Assembly (NCBI RefSeq): GCF_030433855.1
Contig: NZ_JARUXC010000002.1
Span: 62,001 to 126,000 of the forward strand
DNA length: 64,000 bases
Reading direction: 5' to 3'
DNA from: Agreia sp. PsM10
GTDB lineage: Bacteria > Actinomycetota > Actinomycetes > Actinomycetales > Microbacteriaceae
The position numbers and the translations under genes are program-made. Below the pieces are notes generated by a model. The model did not search any database. It was not told the DNA's origin and was given only the letters and a program-made list of their open reading frames with translations. Below are positions 36,182 through 44,723 of this stretch, piece by piece; position 1 is the stretch's first letter; each line of letters begins with the position of its first letter.

Positions 36182-37375
36182 CTAGCCGCGAGCTCCGAGC
36201 AGGTGCTCGAGTGCCAGCTGCTGCAGGCGCACGAAGCCGAAGCCCTTGCCGTCGAAGTAGGCGTCGGCGTCGAACTCCTCGTAGGCGCTGCGGTCGGCGA
36301 GCAGGTCGTCGTAGCTCTCGCCCTCGCCGAGCGTGTTCTGCGACAGCTCGAGAACGCGCGACGCGGCGAGCTGCTCCTGCACCTCGGGGTCGGCGCGGAA
36401 CGCGGCGGCGCGCTCCTTGAGCAGCAGGTAGGTGCGCATGTTCGCGGCAGCCGAGTCCCAGACGCCCGTGATGTCCTCGGTGCGCGACGGCTTGTAGTCG
36501 AAGTGGCGGGGGCCGTCGTAGGCCGGTCCGCCGTTCGGGCCGCCGTTCTCGAGCAGGTCGACGAGGGCGAAGGCGTTCTGCAGGTCGCCGTGGCCGAAGA
36601 CCAGGTCCTGGTCGTACTTGATGCCCCGCTGGCCGTTGAGGTCGATGTGGTAGAGCTTGCCCTGGTAGAGCGCCTGCGCGATTCCGGCAGCGAAATTGAG
36701 TCCGGCCATCTGCTCGTGGCCGACCTCGGGGTTCACACCCACGAGCTCGGGACGCTCGAGCGTGTCGATGAATGCGAGCGCGTGGCCCAGGGTCGGCAGC
36801 AGGATGTCGCCACGCGGTTCGTTGGGCTTGGGCTCGATGGCGAACCGGATGTCGTAACCCTTGTCGGTGACGTAGTCGCCGAGCATGTTGACGGCCTCGC
36901 GGTAGCGCTCGAGAGCCTGGCGGATGTCCTTGGCGGAGTCGTACTCGGCGCCCTCGCGGCCACCCCACATGACGAACGTCTTGGCGCCCAGCTCGGCGGC
37001 CAGGTCGATGTTGCGCAGCACCTTGCGCAGCGCGAAGCGGCGCACGCCGCGGTCGTTCGAGGTGAAGCCGCCGTCTTTGAACACGGGAGCGGAGAAGAGG
37101 TTGGTGGTGACCATCGGCACGATCACGCCGGTGTCGGCGAGGGCCTGCTTGAGGCGGTCGATCTGCGTCTGGCGCTCTGCGTCGGTGGAGCCGAAGGCGA
37201 AGAGGTCGTCGTCGTGGAAGGTGAGTCCGTAGGCGCCCAGCTCGTTGAGCTTGTGCACGGCCTCGACGACGTCGAGGGGGGCTCGGGTGGGGCCGCCGAA
37301 CGGGTCGGCTCCGTTGTAGCCGATGGTCCAGAGGCCAAAGGAGAATTTATCGTCGCGCGTGGGCTCGAGGGCCAT
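36182..37375 (-). CDS. xylA: Xylose isomerase
   Basis: Actinobacterial-type (short, class I) xylose isomerase of 397 aa, converting D-xylose to D-xylulose. It has the catalytic His in LTFHDDDLF, the metal and substrate ligands in [18 protein letters not shown], and [11 protein letters not shown] and [15 protein letters not shown] further on. The ATG at 37375 is preceded by GGGAA. First gene of xylAB, divergent from the ROK gene xylR; the 91-bp gap holds the probable operator. Confidence 0.95.
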   Translation of the reverse strand: MALEPTRDDKFSFGLWTIGYNGADPFGGPTRAPLDVVEAVHKLNELGAYGLTFHDDDLFAFGSTDAERQTQIDRLKQALADTGVIVPMVTTNLFSAPVFKDGGFTSNDRGVRRFALRKVLRNIDLAAELGAKTFVMWGGREGAEYDSAKDIRQALERYREAVNMLGDYVTDKGYDIRFAIEPKPNEPRGDILLPTLGHALAFIDTLERPELVGVNPEVGHEQMAGLNFAAGIAQALYQGKLYHIDLNGQRGIKYDQDLVFGHGDLQNAFALVDLLENGGPNGGPAYDGPRHFDYKPSRTEDITGVWDSAAANMRTYLLLKERAAAFRADPEVQEQLAASRVLELSQNTLGEGESYDDLLADRSAYEEFDADAYFDGKGFGFVRLQQLALEHLLGARG

Positions 37376-37415
37376 GGTGATTCCCGTCTCTCAACGTCAT
37401 TGGTGAATTGTTGCT

Positions 37416-37439
37416 GTCGAAAACATATCAGCTTTCGAC
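37416..37439. promoter_or_regulatory. Putative XylR operator in the xylA-xylR divergent promoter
   Basis: GTCGAAA (37416-37422) and TTTCGAC (37433-37439) form a perfect 7-bp inverted repeat with a 10-bp centre containing an extended -10 for xylA (TGATATGTT on the minus strand). For xylR, TAGTAT (37454-37459) lies 7 nt before the ATG, a leaderless geometry. One bound repressor could block both genes. Confidence 0.6.
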
Positions 37440-37466
37440 GGCGATCGGGAGACTAGTATTCGGATC

Positions 37467-38669
37467 ATGAGTGTCGAGTCTGCGCCCGCCCCTCTCAGTC
37501 GCGTGGGCAACAGCAACGACCAGGCCAGGCGGCACAATCTCTCCACGATCCTGACGCTGCTGCACCACGGAGGGTCGCAGACGCGGGCCGGCCTCACCAG
37601 GGCGACCGGCCTGAACCGCTCCACGATCGCTGCGCTCGTCGCCGAGCTGGCGGAGCTCGGGCTCGTGTACGAGACCCAGCAGACAGACCCCGGAACCGTG
37701 GGACGCCCCAGCCCGTTCGTGCACCTGACCGACCGCATGCTCGCCGTGGCGGTGAACCCCGATCTCGACGCGGTGACCATCGGCCTGGTGGGTCTCGGCG
37801 GCCGCGTGCACTCGCGCGTGCGGCACGAGACGCCCGCGGCCCCGGGCGTCGCCGAGACCATCGACATCGTGACACGCGAGGTGGATGCGCTGCGCGCCGG
37901 CCTCGACGACGACCAGCGCATCGTGGGTGTCGGCCTGGCCGTGCCCGGCCTCGTGCGCACGTCGGACGGCGTCGTCACCCTTGCCCCGCATCTGCTCTGG
38001 AACGATGAGCCCCTCGCCGAACCGGTCGCCGCCCGGGTCGGCATCCCGGCTCTCGCGGCGAACGACGCGCAGCTCGGCCTGCTCGCGGAGAGCCTCTTCG
38101 GCGCCGGCCGCGGCGTCGACGACATCGTCTACCTCAACGGGTCGACCTCGGGCATCGGCGGCAGCGTGCTCGTCGCGGGCCGCACCCTGCAGGGCTCCCG
38201 CGGCTACGCGGGCGAGCTCGGCCACACCCTCGTGAACAGCAACGGCGTCACCTGCTTCTGCGGCAAGACCGGATGCCTCGAGACCGAGGTGAGCGTCGGT
38301 CGCCTGCTCGAGGTGCTCGGTGTGGATCCCGTCGACGGCGACGAGTTCGACCGCATGCTCGGAGAGACGGTCGACGACGCGGTGCGGGCCGAGATCGACC
38401 GGCAGCTCGATGTTCTGGGCGTCGCGCTGGGCAACTTCGTGGCCATCTTCAACCCGTCGTCGATCATCCTCGGCGGATTCCTCGGATCGCTCTTCGCCGC
38501 GAATCCCGCCCGGCTGCAGGAGGGCATCCGACGCGCGTCGTTCGGCACCCTCGGCGAGCAGGTCACCGTGGAGCGCGCCCAGCTGCGCACGCGCCTGCTG
38601 ATGGTGGGCGCCGCCGAGCTGGCCTTCGGGCCGATGCTGGCCGACCCCGCGGGAGTGCTCGGGCCGTGA
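37467..38669 (+). CDS. xylR: ROK-family xylose repressor
   Basis: ROK regulator of 400 aa: N-terminal winged helix (RAGLTRATGLNRSTIAALVAEL, about 33-54) and a ROK domain with GYAGELGHTLV and the zinc motif CFCGKTGCLE. Position divergent from xylA and the palindrome between them support a xylose-responsive repressor role. Its stop overlaps the GTG of the glycerate kinase gene (GTGA), so the kinase is cotranscribed with the regulator. Confidence 0.88.
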   Translation: MSVESAPAPLSRVGNSNDQARRHNLSTILTLLHHGGSQTRAGLTRATGLNRSTIAALVAELAELGLVYETQQTDPGTVGRPSPFVHLTDRMLAVAVNPDLDAVTIGLVGLGGRVHSRVRHETPAAPGVAETIDIVTREVDALRAGLDDDQRIVGVGLAVPGLVRTSDGVVTLAPHLLWNDEPLAEPVAARVGIPALAANDAQLGLLAESLFGAGRGVDDIVYLNGSTSGIGGSVLVAGRTLQGSRGYAGELGHTLVNSNGVTCFCGKTGCLETEVSVGRLLEVLGVDPVDGDEFDRMLGETVDDAVRAEIDRQLDVLGVALGNFVAIFNPSSIILGGFLGSLFAANPARLQEGIRRASFGTLGEQVTVERAQLRTRLLMVGAAELAFGPMLADPAGVLGP

Positions 38670-39763
38670 GTCGGGTGGTGATCGCCCCCGATTCGTTCAA
38701 AGGCACCGCGTCGGCCGATGCCGTCGCCCGCGCGATCGCCGAGGGGTGGGCCCGTGTGCGCCCCGACGACGAGCTCGTGCTGCTGCCGCTGGCAGACGGG
38801 GGAGAGGGCACGATCGACGCCGTCGCGGCCGCGGTGCCGGGGTCGCTGCGCATGCCCGTTCGGGTCACGGGCCCGGACGACGCGCTGGTCGACGCCGAAT
38901 GGCTCCTCCTGCCCGACGGTACGGGCGTGGTCGAGCTGGCGAACACCAGCGGCCTGTCGCTGCTCGCCGGCCTCCGGCCTGTGGATGCGCACACGCGCGG
39001 ATTCGGCCAGGCCGTGCGGGCGGCCCTCGACCACGGGGTGGGCCGCCTCGTGCTGGCCATCGGCGGAAGCTCATCGACAGACGGGGGAGCGGGCGTGCTC
39101 ACCGAGCTCGGCGCGCGGTTTCTGGATGCCGAGGGCTCGCCGATCGCCGACGGCAACCGGGGCCTGCACGACCTCGCCGAGGCAGAGCTCAGCGGCCTGA
39201 GGCCGCTGCCGCCGGGCGGAGTCACCGTCCTCTGCGATGTGACGAACCCCCTGCTGGGCGAGCGCGGATCGGCCCGGGTCTTCGGACCGCAGAAGGGCGC
39301 CTCTGAGGGCGTCGTCGACGAGCTCGAGCGCGGTCTCGCCGCCCTCGCCTCGGCCCTGCCCGCGGTTCCCGCCGATCGTGCCGGCGTCGGGGCGGCCGGG
39401 GGAGCGGGCTTCGGCCTCGTGGCCTGGGGCGCGGTGCTCGTCTCGGGATCGGACGAGATCGCCCTCCTCTCCGGCCTCGACGCGGCGATCGCCACAGCAG
39501 ACGTCGTGGTCACGGGAGAGGGCAGCTTCGACGAGCAGTCCGCCGGCGGCAAGGTGGCGTCGCGCGTTCTCTCGGCCGCTCGCGCCGCATCCACCGTGCC
39601 GATGCTCGTGGCCGGGCGCATCGCAGCGCCGAGCGACGACTTCGCCGCGGCCGTGTCGCTGACCGACCTTGCCGGGTCTCAGGAGCGCTCGCTCGCGCAT
39701 CCGCTCGTCTATGCGGAGCAGGCCGGGGCCGTTCTCGCCGCCGATCTCTCGCGCGACGACTGA
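38666..39763 (+). CDS. Glycerate kinase (GlxK/GarK family)
   Basis: Type I glycerate kinase of 365 aa. N-terminal VVIAPDSFKGTASADAVARA, LPLADGGEGTIDA, LAIGGSSSTDGGAG and C-terminal VVTGEGSFDEQSAGGKV are the family signatures. It phosphorylates D-glycerate, feeding glycolysis. GTG start overlaps the xylR stop. Coupling to a xylose regulator is unusual. It may reflect a side pathway yielding glycerate or glycolaldehyde-type products from pentoses, but no such enzymes are visible nearby. Confidence 0.9.
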   Translation: MSRVVIAPDSFKGTASADAVARAIAEGWARVRPDDELVLLPLADGGEGTIDAVAAAVPGSLRMPVRVTGPDDALVDAEWLLLPDGTGVVELANTSGLSLLAGLRPVDAHTRGFGQAVRAALDHGVGRLVLAIGGSSSTDGGAGVLTELGARFLDAEGSPIADGNRGLHDLAEAELSGLRPLPPGGVTVLCDVTNPLLGERGSARVFGPQKGASEGVVDELERGLAALASALPAVPADRAGVGAAGGAGFGLVAWGAVLVSGSDEIALLSGLDAAIATADVVVTGEGSFDEQSAGGKVASRVLSAARAASTVPMLVAGRIAAPSDDFAAAVSLTDLAGSQERSLAHPLVYAEQAGAVLAADLSRDD

Positions 39764-39769
39764 AAGCGA

Positions 39770-39821
39770 CTCGAACCGATTCGAGCGCACGGGATCAGAA
39801 GTCGAATCGATTCGGTAATGT
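39770..39821 (+). promoter_or_regulatory. Tandem palindromic operators upstream of the Bcr/CflA gene
   Basis: CTCGAACCGATTCGAG (39770-39785) and TCGAATCGATTCGG (39802-39815, core CGAATCGATTCG perfect) are two related palindromes about 31 bp apart centre to centre, close to three helical turns. The second abuts a TAATGT -10-like hexamer. They suggest cooperative repression of the exporter by a regulator not encoded next to it. Confidence 0.55.
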
Positions 39822-39862
39822 GGATTCCATTCGTCTACCGCCGCGATCGCGCAAGGAATCCC

Positions 39863-41104
39863 GTGACAACTGACTCCATCACCGTCGTTCACCCGGGCGA
39901 CTCGCTCTCGCGGCGCCAACGCCTCGTCTACGTCCTCCTTCTCGGCGGACTGACCGCGCTCGGGCCGCTCACGATCGACCTCTACCTGCCGGCGTTCCCG
40001 ATCCTCGAGGAGGACCTGGGGGTGTCGGCCGGAGCGATCCAGCTCACCCTCACCGGCACCACGATCGGATTCGCGCTGGGTCAGCTCGTGGTCGGCCCGT
40101 GGAGCGACAAGGTCGGTCGACGGCTGCCGCTCATCGTCGCGACGCTGCTTCACATCGCGGCCTGCATCGGAGCAGCCGTCGCTCCGGAGATCGTGTCGCT
40201 CGGAATCTTCCGCGTGCTTCAGGGCGCCGGTGCCGCCGCGGGCGGAGTGGTCGCCATGGCGATGGTGCGCGACCTGTTCGGCGGCCGTCCGCTGGTGCGC
40301 ATGCTCTCGCGTCTCGCCCTCGTCACGACGCTCGCGCCTCTTCTGGCGCCGCTCATCGGCTCGCAGATGCTGCGCTTCACCGACTGGCGCGGAATCTTCT
40401 GGGCGCTCGCGATCTACGGCATCCTCGTCGTGGTGGCGGTCTGGCTCTGGATCGTCGAGACCCTGCCCAAGGATCGCCCGCGAGACGACGGGCACTCGAC
40501 CCTGGGTCAGCGGTACAAATCGGTGCTCAGCGACCGCATCTTCGTGGGCGTCGCCCTCATCGGCGGAATGACCTTCGCCGGGCTCTTCACCTACCTGTCG
40601 GCGTCGTCGTTCCTGTTCCAGCTCGTCTACGAGCTCGACCCGCAGCAGTACGGGCTGCTCTTCGCCGTCAACTCGATCGGCATCGCCGTCGGCACGCAGG
40701 CCTCGGCCCGACTCACTAAATACGTGGCCCCGCAGTGGATCCTGGCGGGAACGACGATGGTCATGCTGGTGTGCGCCATCGCGATCGTGGTGCTCGACTC
40801 TGCCGGAGCCGGGCTGGTGGGCATCCTCATTCCGCTCTGGTTCTTCATCGCCTCCTGCGGCTTCGGGTTCCCGTGCGTGCAGGTGCTCGCCCTCGACCGG
40901 CACGGCAAGGAGGCCGGCACGGCGGCGTCTCTTCTCGGGGCGGTCAACTTCGGCCTCGCGGGCCTCATCTCGCCCGTCGTCGGGTTCCTCGGCATCACCA
41001 GCGCGGTGCCGATGGGGGCGGTCATGGCCGTGACCGCGGCCGTCGCCGTGCTCGCCCTGTGGCTCATCGTGCGACCGTCGACGGTGCCGGCGCTGGGCCA
41101 CTGA
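39863..41104 (+). CDS. Bcr/CflA-family multidrug MFS exporter
   Basis: Twelve-helix major facilitator of 413 aa. The N-terminal LTALGPLTIDLYLPAFPIL motif, the loop motif GPWSDKVGRRLPLIV between helices 2 and 3, and FRVLQGAGAAAGGVV in helix 4 to 5 are those of the Bcr/CflA drug:proton antiporters. GTG start at 39863 with AAGGA upstream; an in-frame ATG at 39818 is less likely because it would read through the promoter. Preceded by tandem palindromes that imply inducible expression. Substrate unknown. Confidence 0.87.
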   Translation: MTTDSITVVHPGDSLSRRQRLVYVLLLGGLTALGPLTIDLYLPAFPILEEDLGVSAGAIQLTLTGTTIGFALGQLVVGPWSDKVGRRLPLIVATLLHIAACIGAAVAPEIVSLGIFRVLQGAGAAAGGVVAMAMVRDLFGGRPLVRMLSRLALVTTLAPLLAPLIGSQMLRFTDWRGIFWALAIYGILVVVAVWLWIVETLPKDRPRDDGHSTLGQRYKSVLSDRIFVGVALIGGMTFAGLFTYLSASSFLFQLVYELDPQQYGLLFAVNSIGIAVGTQASARLTKYVAPQWILAGTTMVMLVCAIAIVVLDSAGAGLVGILIPLWFFIASCGFGFPCVQVLALDRHGKEAGTAASLLGAVNFGLAGLISPVVGFLGITSAVPMGAVMAVTAAVAVLALWLIVRPSTVPALGH

Positions 41105-41156
41105 CGCCGATAGCAAGCCCTGCGCACGGATTCGACGCAGCCGCTACGGTCGGTGG

Positions 41157-41867
41157 ATGACGACGCGCAACCCCGAGAACATCGAGCCGGGCACCCAGCC
41201 CAGCACCGACCAGAAGACTCGCAGAGTGCAGCGGCTCTGGCCGCTGGTCAGTGCATTCGCCGTGCTCGTGGTCGCTGTGCTGATCGGCGCGCTCGTGATG
41301 CTGCGCGGGGCCGGCAACCCGCTCGGCTTCGACACCGAGTGGATGGACGAGATCGTCGAGCACCGCTCGCCCGTCTGGGAGATCCCGTCGCTCGCGATGA
41401 ACTACCTCGGGGGTGGGGTGATCGGGGTGTTCATCGTGCCGATCGCCATCATCGTGGGGCTCTGCCTGTTCGGCCGGTTCTGGGCCGCGCTGTACTTCGC
41501 GGCAGCGACCATCCTGTCGGCCGGCCTCGTGCAGTTACTCAAGGGCATCTTCGGCCGGGCGAGGCCCGAGGAGATCCTGGTGCACGCCGACGTCGGGTCG
41601 TTCCCCTCCGGCCACGTCGCGAACGCGACGACCATGGCCGTGGTGCTCGCGATCATCCTGCGCCGCGGCTGGGTCTGGATCGTGGGAGTCGTCTACGTCG
41701 TGCTCATGCTGCTGAGCCGCACGTATCTCGGCGCGCACTGGCTGAGCGACACGTTCGGAGGGCTGCTGCTGGGCGCCGGAGTCGCGATCATCGTGTGGGC
41801 TCCGATCGCGAACAGGCTGTACCGGGAGAACGAGCGGGTGCACCGATTCGTCCTGGAGCGCGAATGA
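41157..41867 (+). CDS. PAP2-family membrane phosphatase
   Basis: Membrane protein of 236 aa with about six helices and the three PAP2 phosphatase motifs: KGIFGRARP (about 130-138), FPSGH (about 150) and SRTYLGAHWLSD (about 187-198). Likely dephosphorylates a lipid phosphate such as undecaprenyl pyrophosphate or phosphatidic acid on the outer face. No operon partner evident. Confidence 0.88.
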   Translation: MTTRNPENIEPGTQPSTDQKTRRVQRLWPLVSAFAVLVVAVLIGALVMLRGAGNPLGFDTEWMDEIVEHRSPVWEIPSLAMNYLGGGVIGVFIVPIAIIVGLCLFGRFWAALYFAAATILSAGLVQLLKGIFGRARPEEILVHADVGSFPSGHVANATTMAVVLAIILRRGWVWIVGVVYVVLMLLSRTYLGAHWLSDTFGGLLLGAGVAIIVWAPIANRLYRENERVHRFVLERE

Positions 41868-41880
41868 TGGTTGCGCTTTC

Positions 41881-41892
41881 TGCAACGTTGTA
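41881..41892 (+). promoter_or_regulatory. CAACGTTG operator at the second LacI gene
   Basis: TGCAACGTTGTA lies 10 bp upstream of the GTG start of the LacI gene. Its core is shared with 43024-43039 and 2609-2622, indicating autoregulation. Confidence 0.6.
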
Positions 41893-41902
41893 GTCTCGAC
41901 CC

Positions 41903-42913
41903 GTGGCCATTACCCTGCACGATGTCGCCCGGATGGCGGGCGTGTCGATCAAGACCGTCTCGAACGTCATCAACGACTATCCGCACATCAGGCCGACCAC
42001 CCGCACCAAGGTCGAGGCCGCCATCTCAGAGCTGGGCTACCAGCCCAATCTCTCTGCCCGCAGTCTGCGCTCGGGGCGGTCGGGTGTCATCAGCCTGCTC
42101 ATCCCCGACCTGCGAAACGCCTACTTCGCCGAACTCGCCGACGCGGTCATGCGCGCGGCCCAGGCGAGGGGCCTGTCGGTGATCATCGAGCAGATGCCCG
42201 GCGGCAAGAAGGAGGAGCTCGAGATCCTGCGCGGGCCCCGCATGCAGCTCGTCGACGGCATCCTCTACAGCGTTCTCGCTCTTGGCGAGGAGGACGCGCA
42301 CGAGCTCGACAGCCGGATGCCGATGGTGCTGCTCGGCGATCGCATCTTCCACGGCCCGAAGGATCACGTGACGATGCAGAACACGGCCGGCGCGAAGGCG
42401 GCAACCGAGCATCTGCTCTCTCTGGGCAGGCGCCGGATCGCCGCCCTCGGCTCGCATCCCGGCGAGGTGGTCGGGTCGGCGGGACTCAGGCTCGACGGGT
42501 ACCGGCAGGCCCTCGACGAGGCGGGGGTCGCCTACGATCCGTCGCTCGTGATCCCCGCCATCAACTGGCACCGCAAAGACGGCGCCGCGGCGATGCGGCG
42601 CTTCCTCGAACAGGACGTGCCGTTCGACGGGCTCGTCGCGTTCAACGACTCCATGGCCCTCGGTGCCATGCGCGTGATGCAGGAGGCGGGACTCCGCATT
42701 CCCGACGACGTCTCGGTCATCGGGTTCGATGACATCGACGAGACGCGGTATTCGATCCCCTCGCTGTCGACTATCGACCCGTCGAAGGACGAGATCGCCG
42801 AGACCGCCGTCGACCTGCTCCTCGAACGCATCGAGAATCCCGATTCGGATGTTCCGGCGCGCGATCTCGCGACCGTGTTCCGCGTGGTGCAACGGGAGTC
42901 GAGCGCGCGCTGA
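41903..42913 (+). CDS. LacI-family repressor of the arabino-oligosaccharide ABC/GH51 operon
   Basis: LacI/GalR regulator of 336 aa. HTH at the very N-terminus (ITLHDVARMAGVSIKTVSNV, residues 2-21), hinge with RSLRSGRSGVISLLIPDLRN, and an effector domain ending DVSVIGFDDIDETRYSIPSL. Start is GTG 41903. It lies just upstream of the ABC transporter and GH51 genes, and a TTTACAACGTTGTAAA palindrome sits in that promoter. Probable inducer: arabinose or an arabino-oligosaccharide. Confidence 0.88.
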   Translation: MAITLHDVARMAGVSIKTVSNVINDYPHIRPTTRTKVEAAISELGYQPNLSARSLRSGRSGVISLLIPDLRNAYFAELADAVMRAAQARGLSVIIEQMPGGKKEELEILRGPRMQLVDGILYSVLALGEEDAHELDSRMPMVLLGDRIFHGPKDHVTMQNTAGAKAATEHLLSLGRRRIAALGSHPGEVVGSAGLRLDGYRQALDEAGVAYDPSLVIPAINWHRKDGAAAMRRFLEQDVPFDGLVAFNDSMALGAMRVMQEAGLRIPDDVSVIGFDDIDETRYSIPSLSTIDPSKDEIAETAVDLLLERIENPDSDVPARDLATVFRVVQRESSAR

Positions 42914-42976
42914 GTGCCGCCTGAGCGCGCCGTGGGTGCCGTTCGTATCGATTGCGCACTCGTCACGATTCTTGTC

Positions 42977-43039
42977 TTGACAGGGGTGTCGAGGCAGTGC
43001 AGAATCACTTTTACAACGTTTACTTTACAACGTTGTAAA
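42977..43039 (+). promoter_or_regulatory. Promoter and tandem LacI operators of the ABC/GH51 operon
   Basis: The 348-bp gap after the LacI gene holds TTGACA (42977-42982) and, 17 bp on, CAGAAT (43000-43005) as -35 and -10. TTTTACAACGTTTACT (43009-43024) and the perfect 16-bp palindrome TTTACAACGTTGTAAA (43024-43039) cover the start site. The rest of the gap contains a small ORF and a spacer. Confidence 0.75.
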
Positions 43040-43103
43040 TGACAAGAATTCGACTTGGCCCACCACGCCGATGTCGATTGCCCGAATCAAGGAGGATTCG
43101 CTG

Positions 43104-43190
43104 ATGGTCATGTGCCGCTACCCGCAGGCAGGCGTCATCGTCGAGTTCTTCCACCCCTCTCCCGCCTCGGCGCACGCACCGCTGCGCTAG
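43104..43190 (+). CDS. Small ORF (28 aa) in the leader of the ABC/GH51 operon
   Basis: ATG at 43104 preceded by a consensus AAGGAGG (43089-43095) at 8 nt, a stronger ribosome binding site than that of the following lipoprotein gene. The 28-residue product starts MVMCRYPQAG and ends AHAPLR before TAG. It is moderately hydrophobic with no recognised family, signal peptide or obvious run of one amino acid. It lies between the operators and the binding-protein gene, 71 nt upstream of the latter, so it is either a leader peptide or a genuine small protein. Confidence 0.45.
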   Translation: MVMCRYPQAGVIVEFFHPSPASAHAPLR

Positions 43191-43261
43191 GGAGACGACG
43201 CACCCCCACCCGAACTCGCGACAGCATCGTCGCGGTTCTTTCCTCGAAGGGAACCATCACA

Positions 43262-44626
43262 GTGAAGACCAAATCACTTCTGGCCGTGGTGAGCGCTGGC
43301 GCTCTCCTGGTCACTCTCGCAGGCTGCTCGCCCGATGTCAGCGCAGGAGGCAGCACCGACTCCGCAGGCGGTGACGCAGGCTCGTGCAGCAACACCATCG
43401 TCAACAAAGACGCCCCCCAGGTGTCGGTCTGGGCGTGGTACCCGAACATCAACACGGTCGTGGACATGTTCAACAAATCGCACGACGACGTGCAGGTCTG
43501 CTGGTCGAACGCGGGCCAGGGCGCAGACGAATACGCCAAGTTCTCCACCGCGATCGCGGCCGGAACGGGTGCCCCCGACGTGGTCATGCTCGAGGCCGAG
43601 GTCGTTCCCGGGTTCATCCTGCAGGACGCCCTCGTCGACCTCAGCGAGCACGGCGCCGACGACGTGAAGGCCAACTTCAGCGCCGGCGCATGGAAGGACG
43701 TCTCCAGCGGAGACTCCGTCTACGCCATCCCGGTCGACGGCGGCCCGATGGCCATGATCTACCGCGCCGACATCTTCGCGAAGTACGGCATCGCCGTGCC
43801 GACGACGTGGGACGAATACGCCGCTGCGGGGCAGCAGCTCAAAGACGCGGGTGGCCCGTTCATGGGCGACTTCGGCAGCAACGTACCCGCCTGGTTCACG
43901 GCTCTGATGACGCAGAACGGCCAGAAGGCCTGGGACTACGAGTCGGCCGACCCGCAGAACATCGGCGTCGAGCTGAACGACAGCGGCTCGAAGAAGGTCG
44001 CCGACTACTGGGCGGACCTGGTCAAGAAGGGCATCGTCGACACGCAGGACCAGTTCAACACCGACTACATCGGCGGCCTGGCCAACGGCTCCTACGCCAC
44101 CTACGTCTCCGCGGCGTGGGCTCCCGGATACCTGACCGGAGCCGGAGCCTCGACCGAGGGAGACGGCGCAGACTGGAAGGCGGCCCCGCTTCCCCAGTGG
44201 GATCCCGCCAACCCCGTCTCCGTGAACTGGGGCGGATCCACGTTCGCCGTCACCACGCAGGCCAAGGACAAGGATCTGGCGGCGACCGTCGCCAAGGAGC
44301 TGTACGCATCCGACGACGAACTGCAGGACGGCGTCGACACCCAGACGATCTTCCCGCTCAACCAGAAGATTTTGGCCTCTGACGCGTTCGCCGACACGCC
44401 CGTCAAGTTCTTCGGCGGCCAGACAGCCAACAAAGAGGTCTACATCCCCGCCGAGAACGCGTACGAGGGCTACACCTACAGCCCGTTCACCACGTACTAC
44501 TACTCGGAGCTCACAAAGGCGATGGTCTCGATCATCGACGGGTCGAAGTCGGGTTCCGATGCTCTCGACGACCTGCAGGGCACGATGACCGACTACGCCA
44601 AGGCGCAGGGCTTCACGGTCAAGTAG
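43262..44626 (+). CDS. Sugar ABC transporter substrate-binding lipoprotein (CUT1 family)
   Basis: Extracellular binding protein of 454 aa, family 1. GTG start, then KTKSLLAVVSAGALLVTLAGC with the lipobox Cys near residue 22. The mature part shows the CUT1 pattern: VSVWAWYPNINTVVDMFNKS, APDVVMLEAEVVPGFI, YAIPVDGGPMAMIYRADIF. Probable ligand is an arabino-oligosaccharide, inferred from the GH51 gene at the end of the operon. No ATPase gene is present in the operon, so a shared MsmK-type ATPase encoded elsewhere must energise it, as is common for actinobacterial CUT1 importers. Confidence 0.9.
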   Translation: MKTKSLLAVVSAGALLVTLAGCSPDVSAGGSTDSAGGDAGSCSNTIVNKDAPQVSVWAWYPNINTVVDMFNKSHDDVQVCWSNAGQGADEYAKFSTAIAAGTGAPDVVMLEAEVVPGFILQDALVDLSEHGADDVKANFSAGAWKDVSSGDSVYAIPVDGGPMAMIYRADIFAKYGIAVPTTWDEYAAAGQQLKDAGGPFMGDFGSNVPAWFTALMTQNGQKAWDYESADPQNIGVELNDSGSKKVADYWADLVKKGIVDTQDQFNTDYIGGLANGSYATYVSAAWAPGYLTGAGASTEGDGADWKAAPLPQWDPANPVSVNWGGSTFAVTTQAKDKDLAATVAKELYASDDELQDGVDTQTIFPLNQKILASDAFADTPVKFFGGQTANKEVYIPAENAYEGYTYSPFTTYYYSELTKAMVSIIDGSKSGSDALDDLQGTMTDYAKAQGFTVK

Positions 44627-44636
44627 CACGTCTCCA

Positions 44637-44682
44637 CCCTTCGACAGGCTCAGGGAGCGACACCGTTCCCTGAGCCCGTCGA
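44637..44682. repeat. Inverted pair of dispersed repeats between binding-protein and permease genes
   Basis: A copy in CCCTTCGAC orientation (44637-44659) is followed after 4 nt by a CGTTCCCTGAGCCCGTCGA copy (44664-44682). The orientation is opposite to the other pairs. The hairpin lies 11 nt after the lipoprotein stop and could protect or attenuate the transcript so that binding protein is made in excess over permease. Confidence 0.8.
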
Positions 44683-44723
44683 TGCCCCCCCACTCTTTCC
44701 TCACAGTCGATCGAAGGACTGAC

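Noticed and set aside
39071-41116. Antisense frame of about 680 codons over the glycerate kinase and exporter genes
   Set aside because: No domain, low-complexity composition, and both sense genes are clear families.
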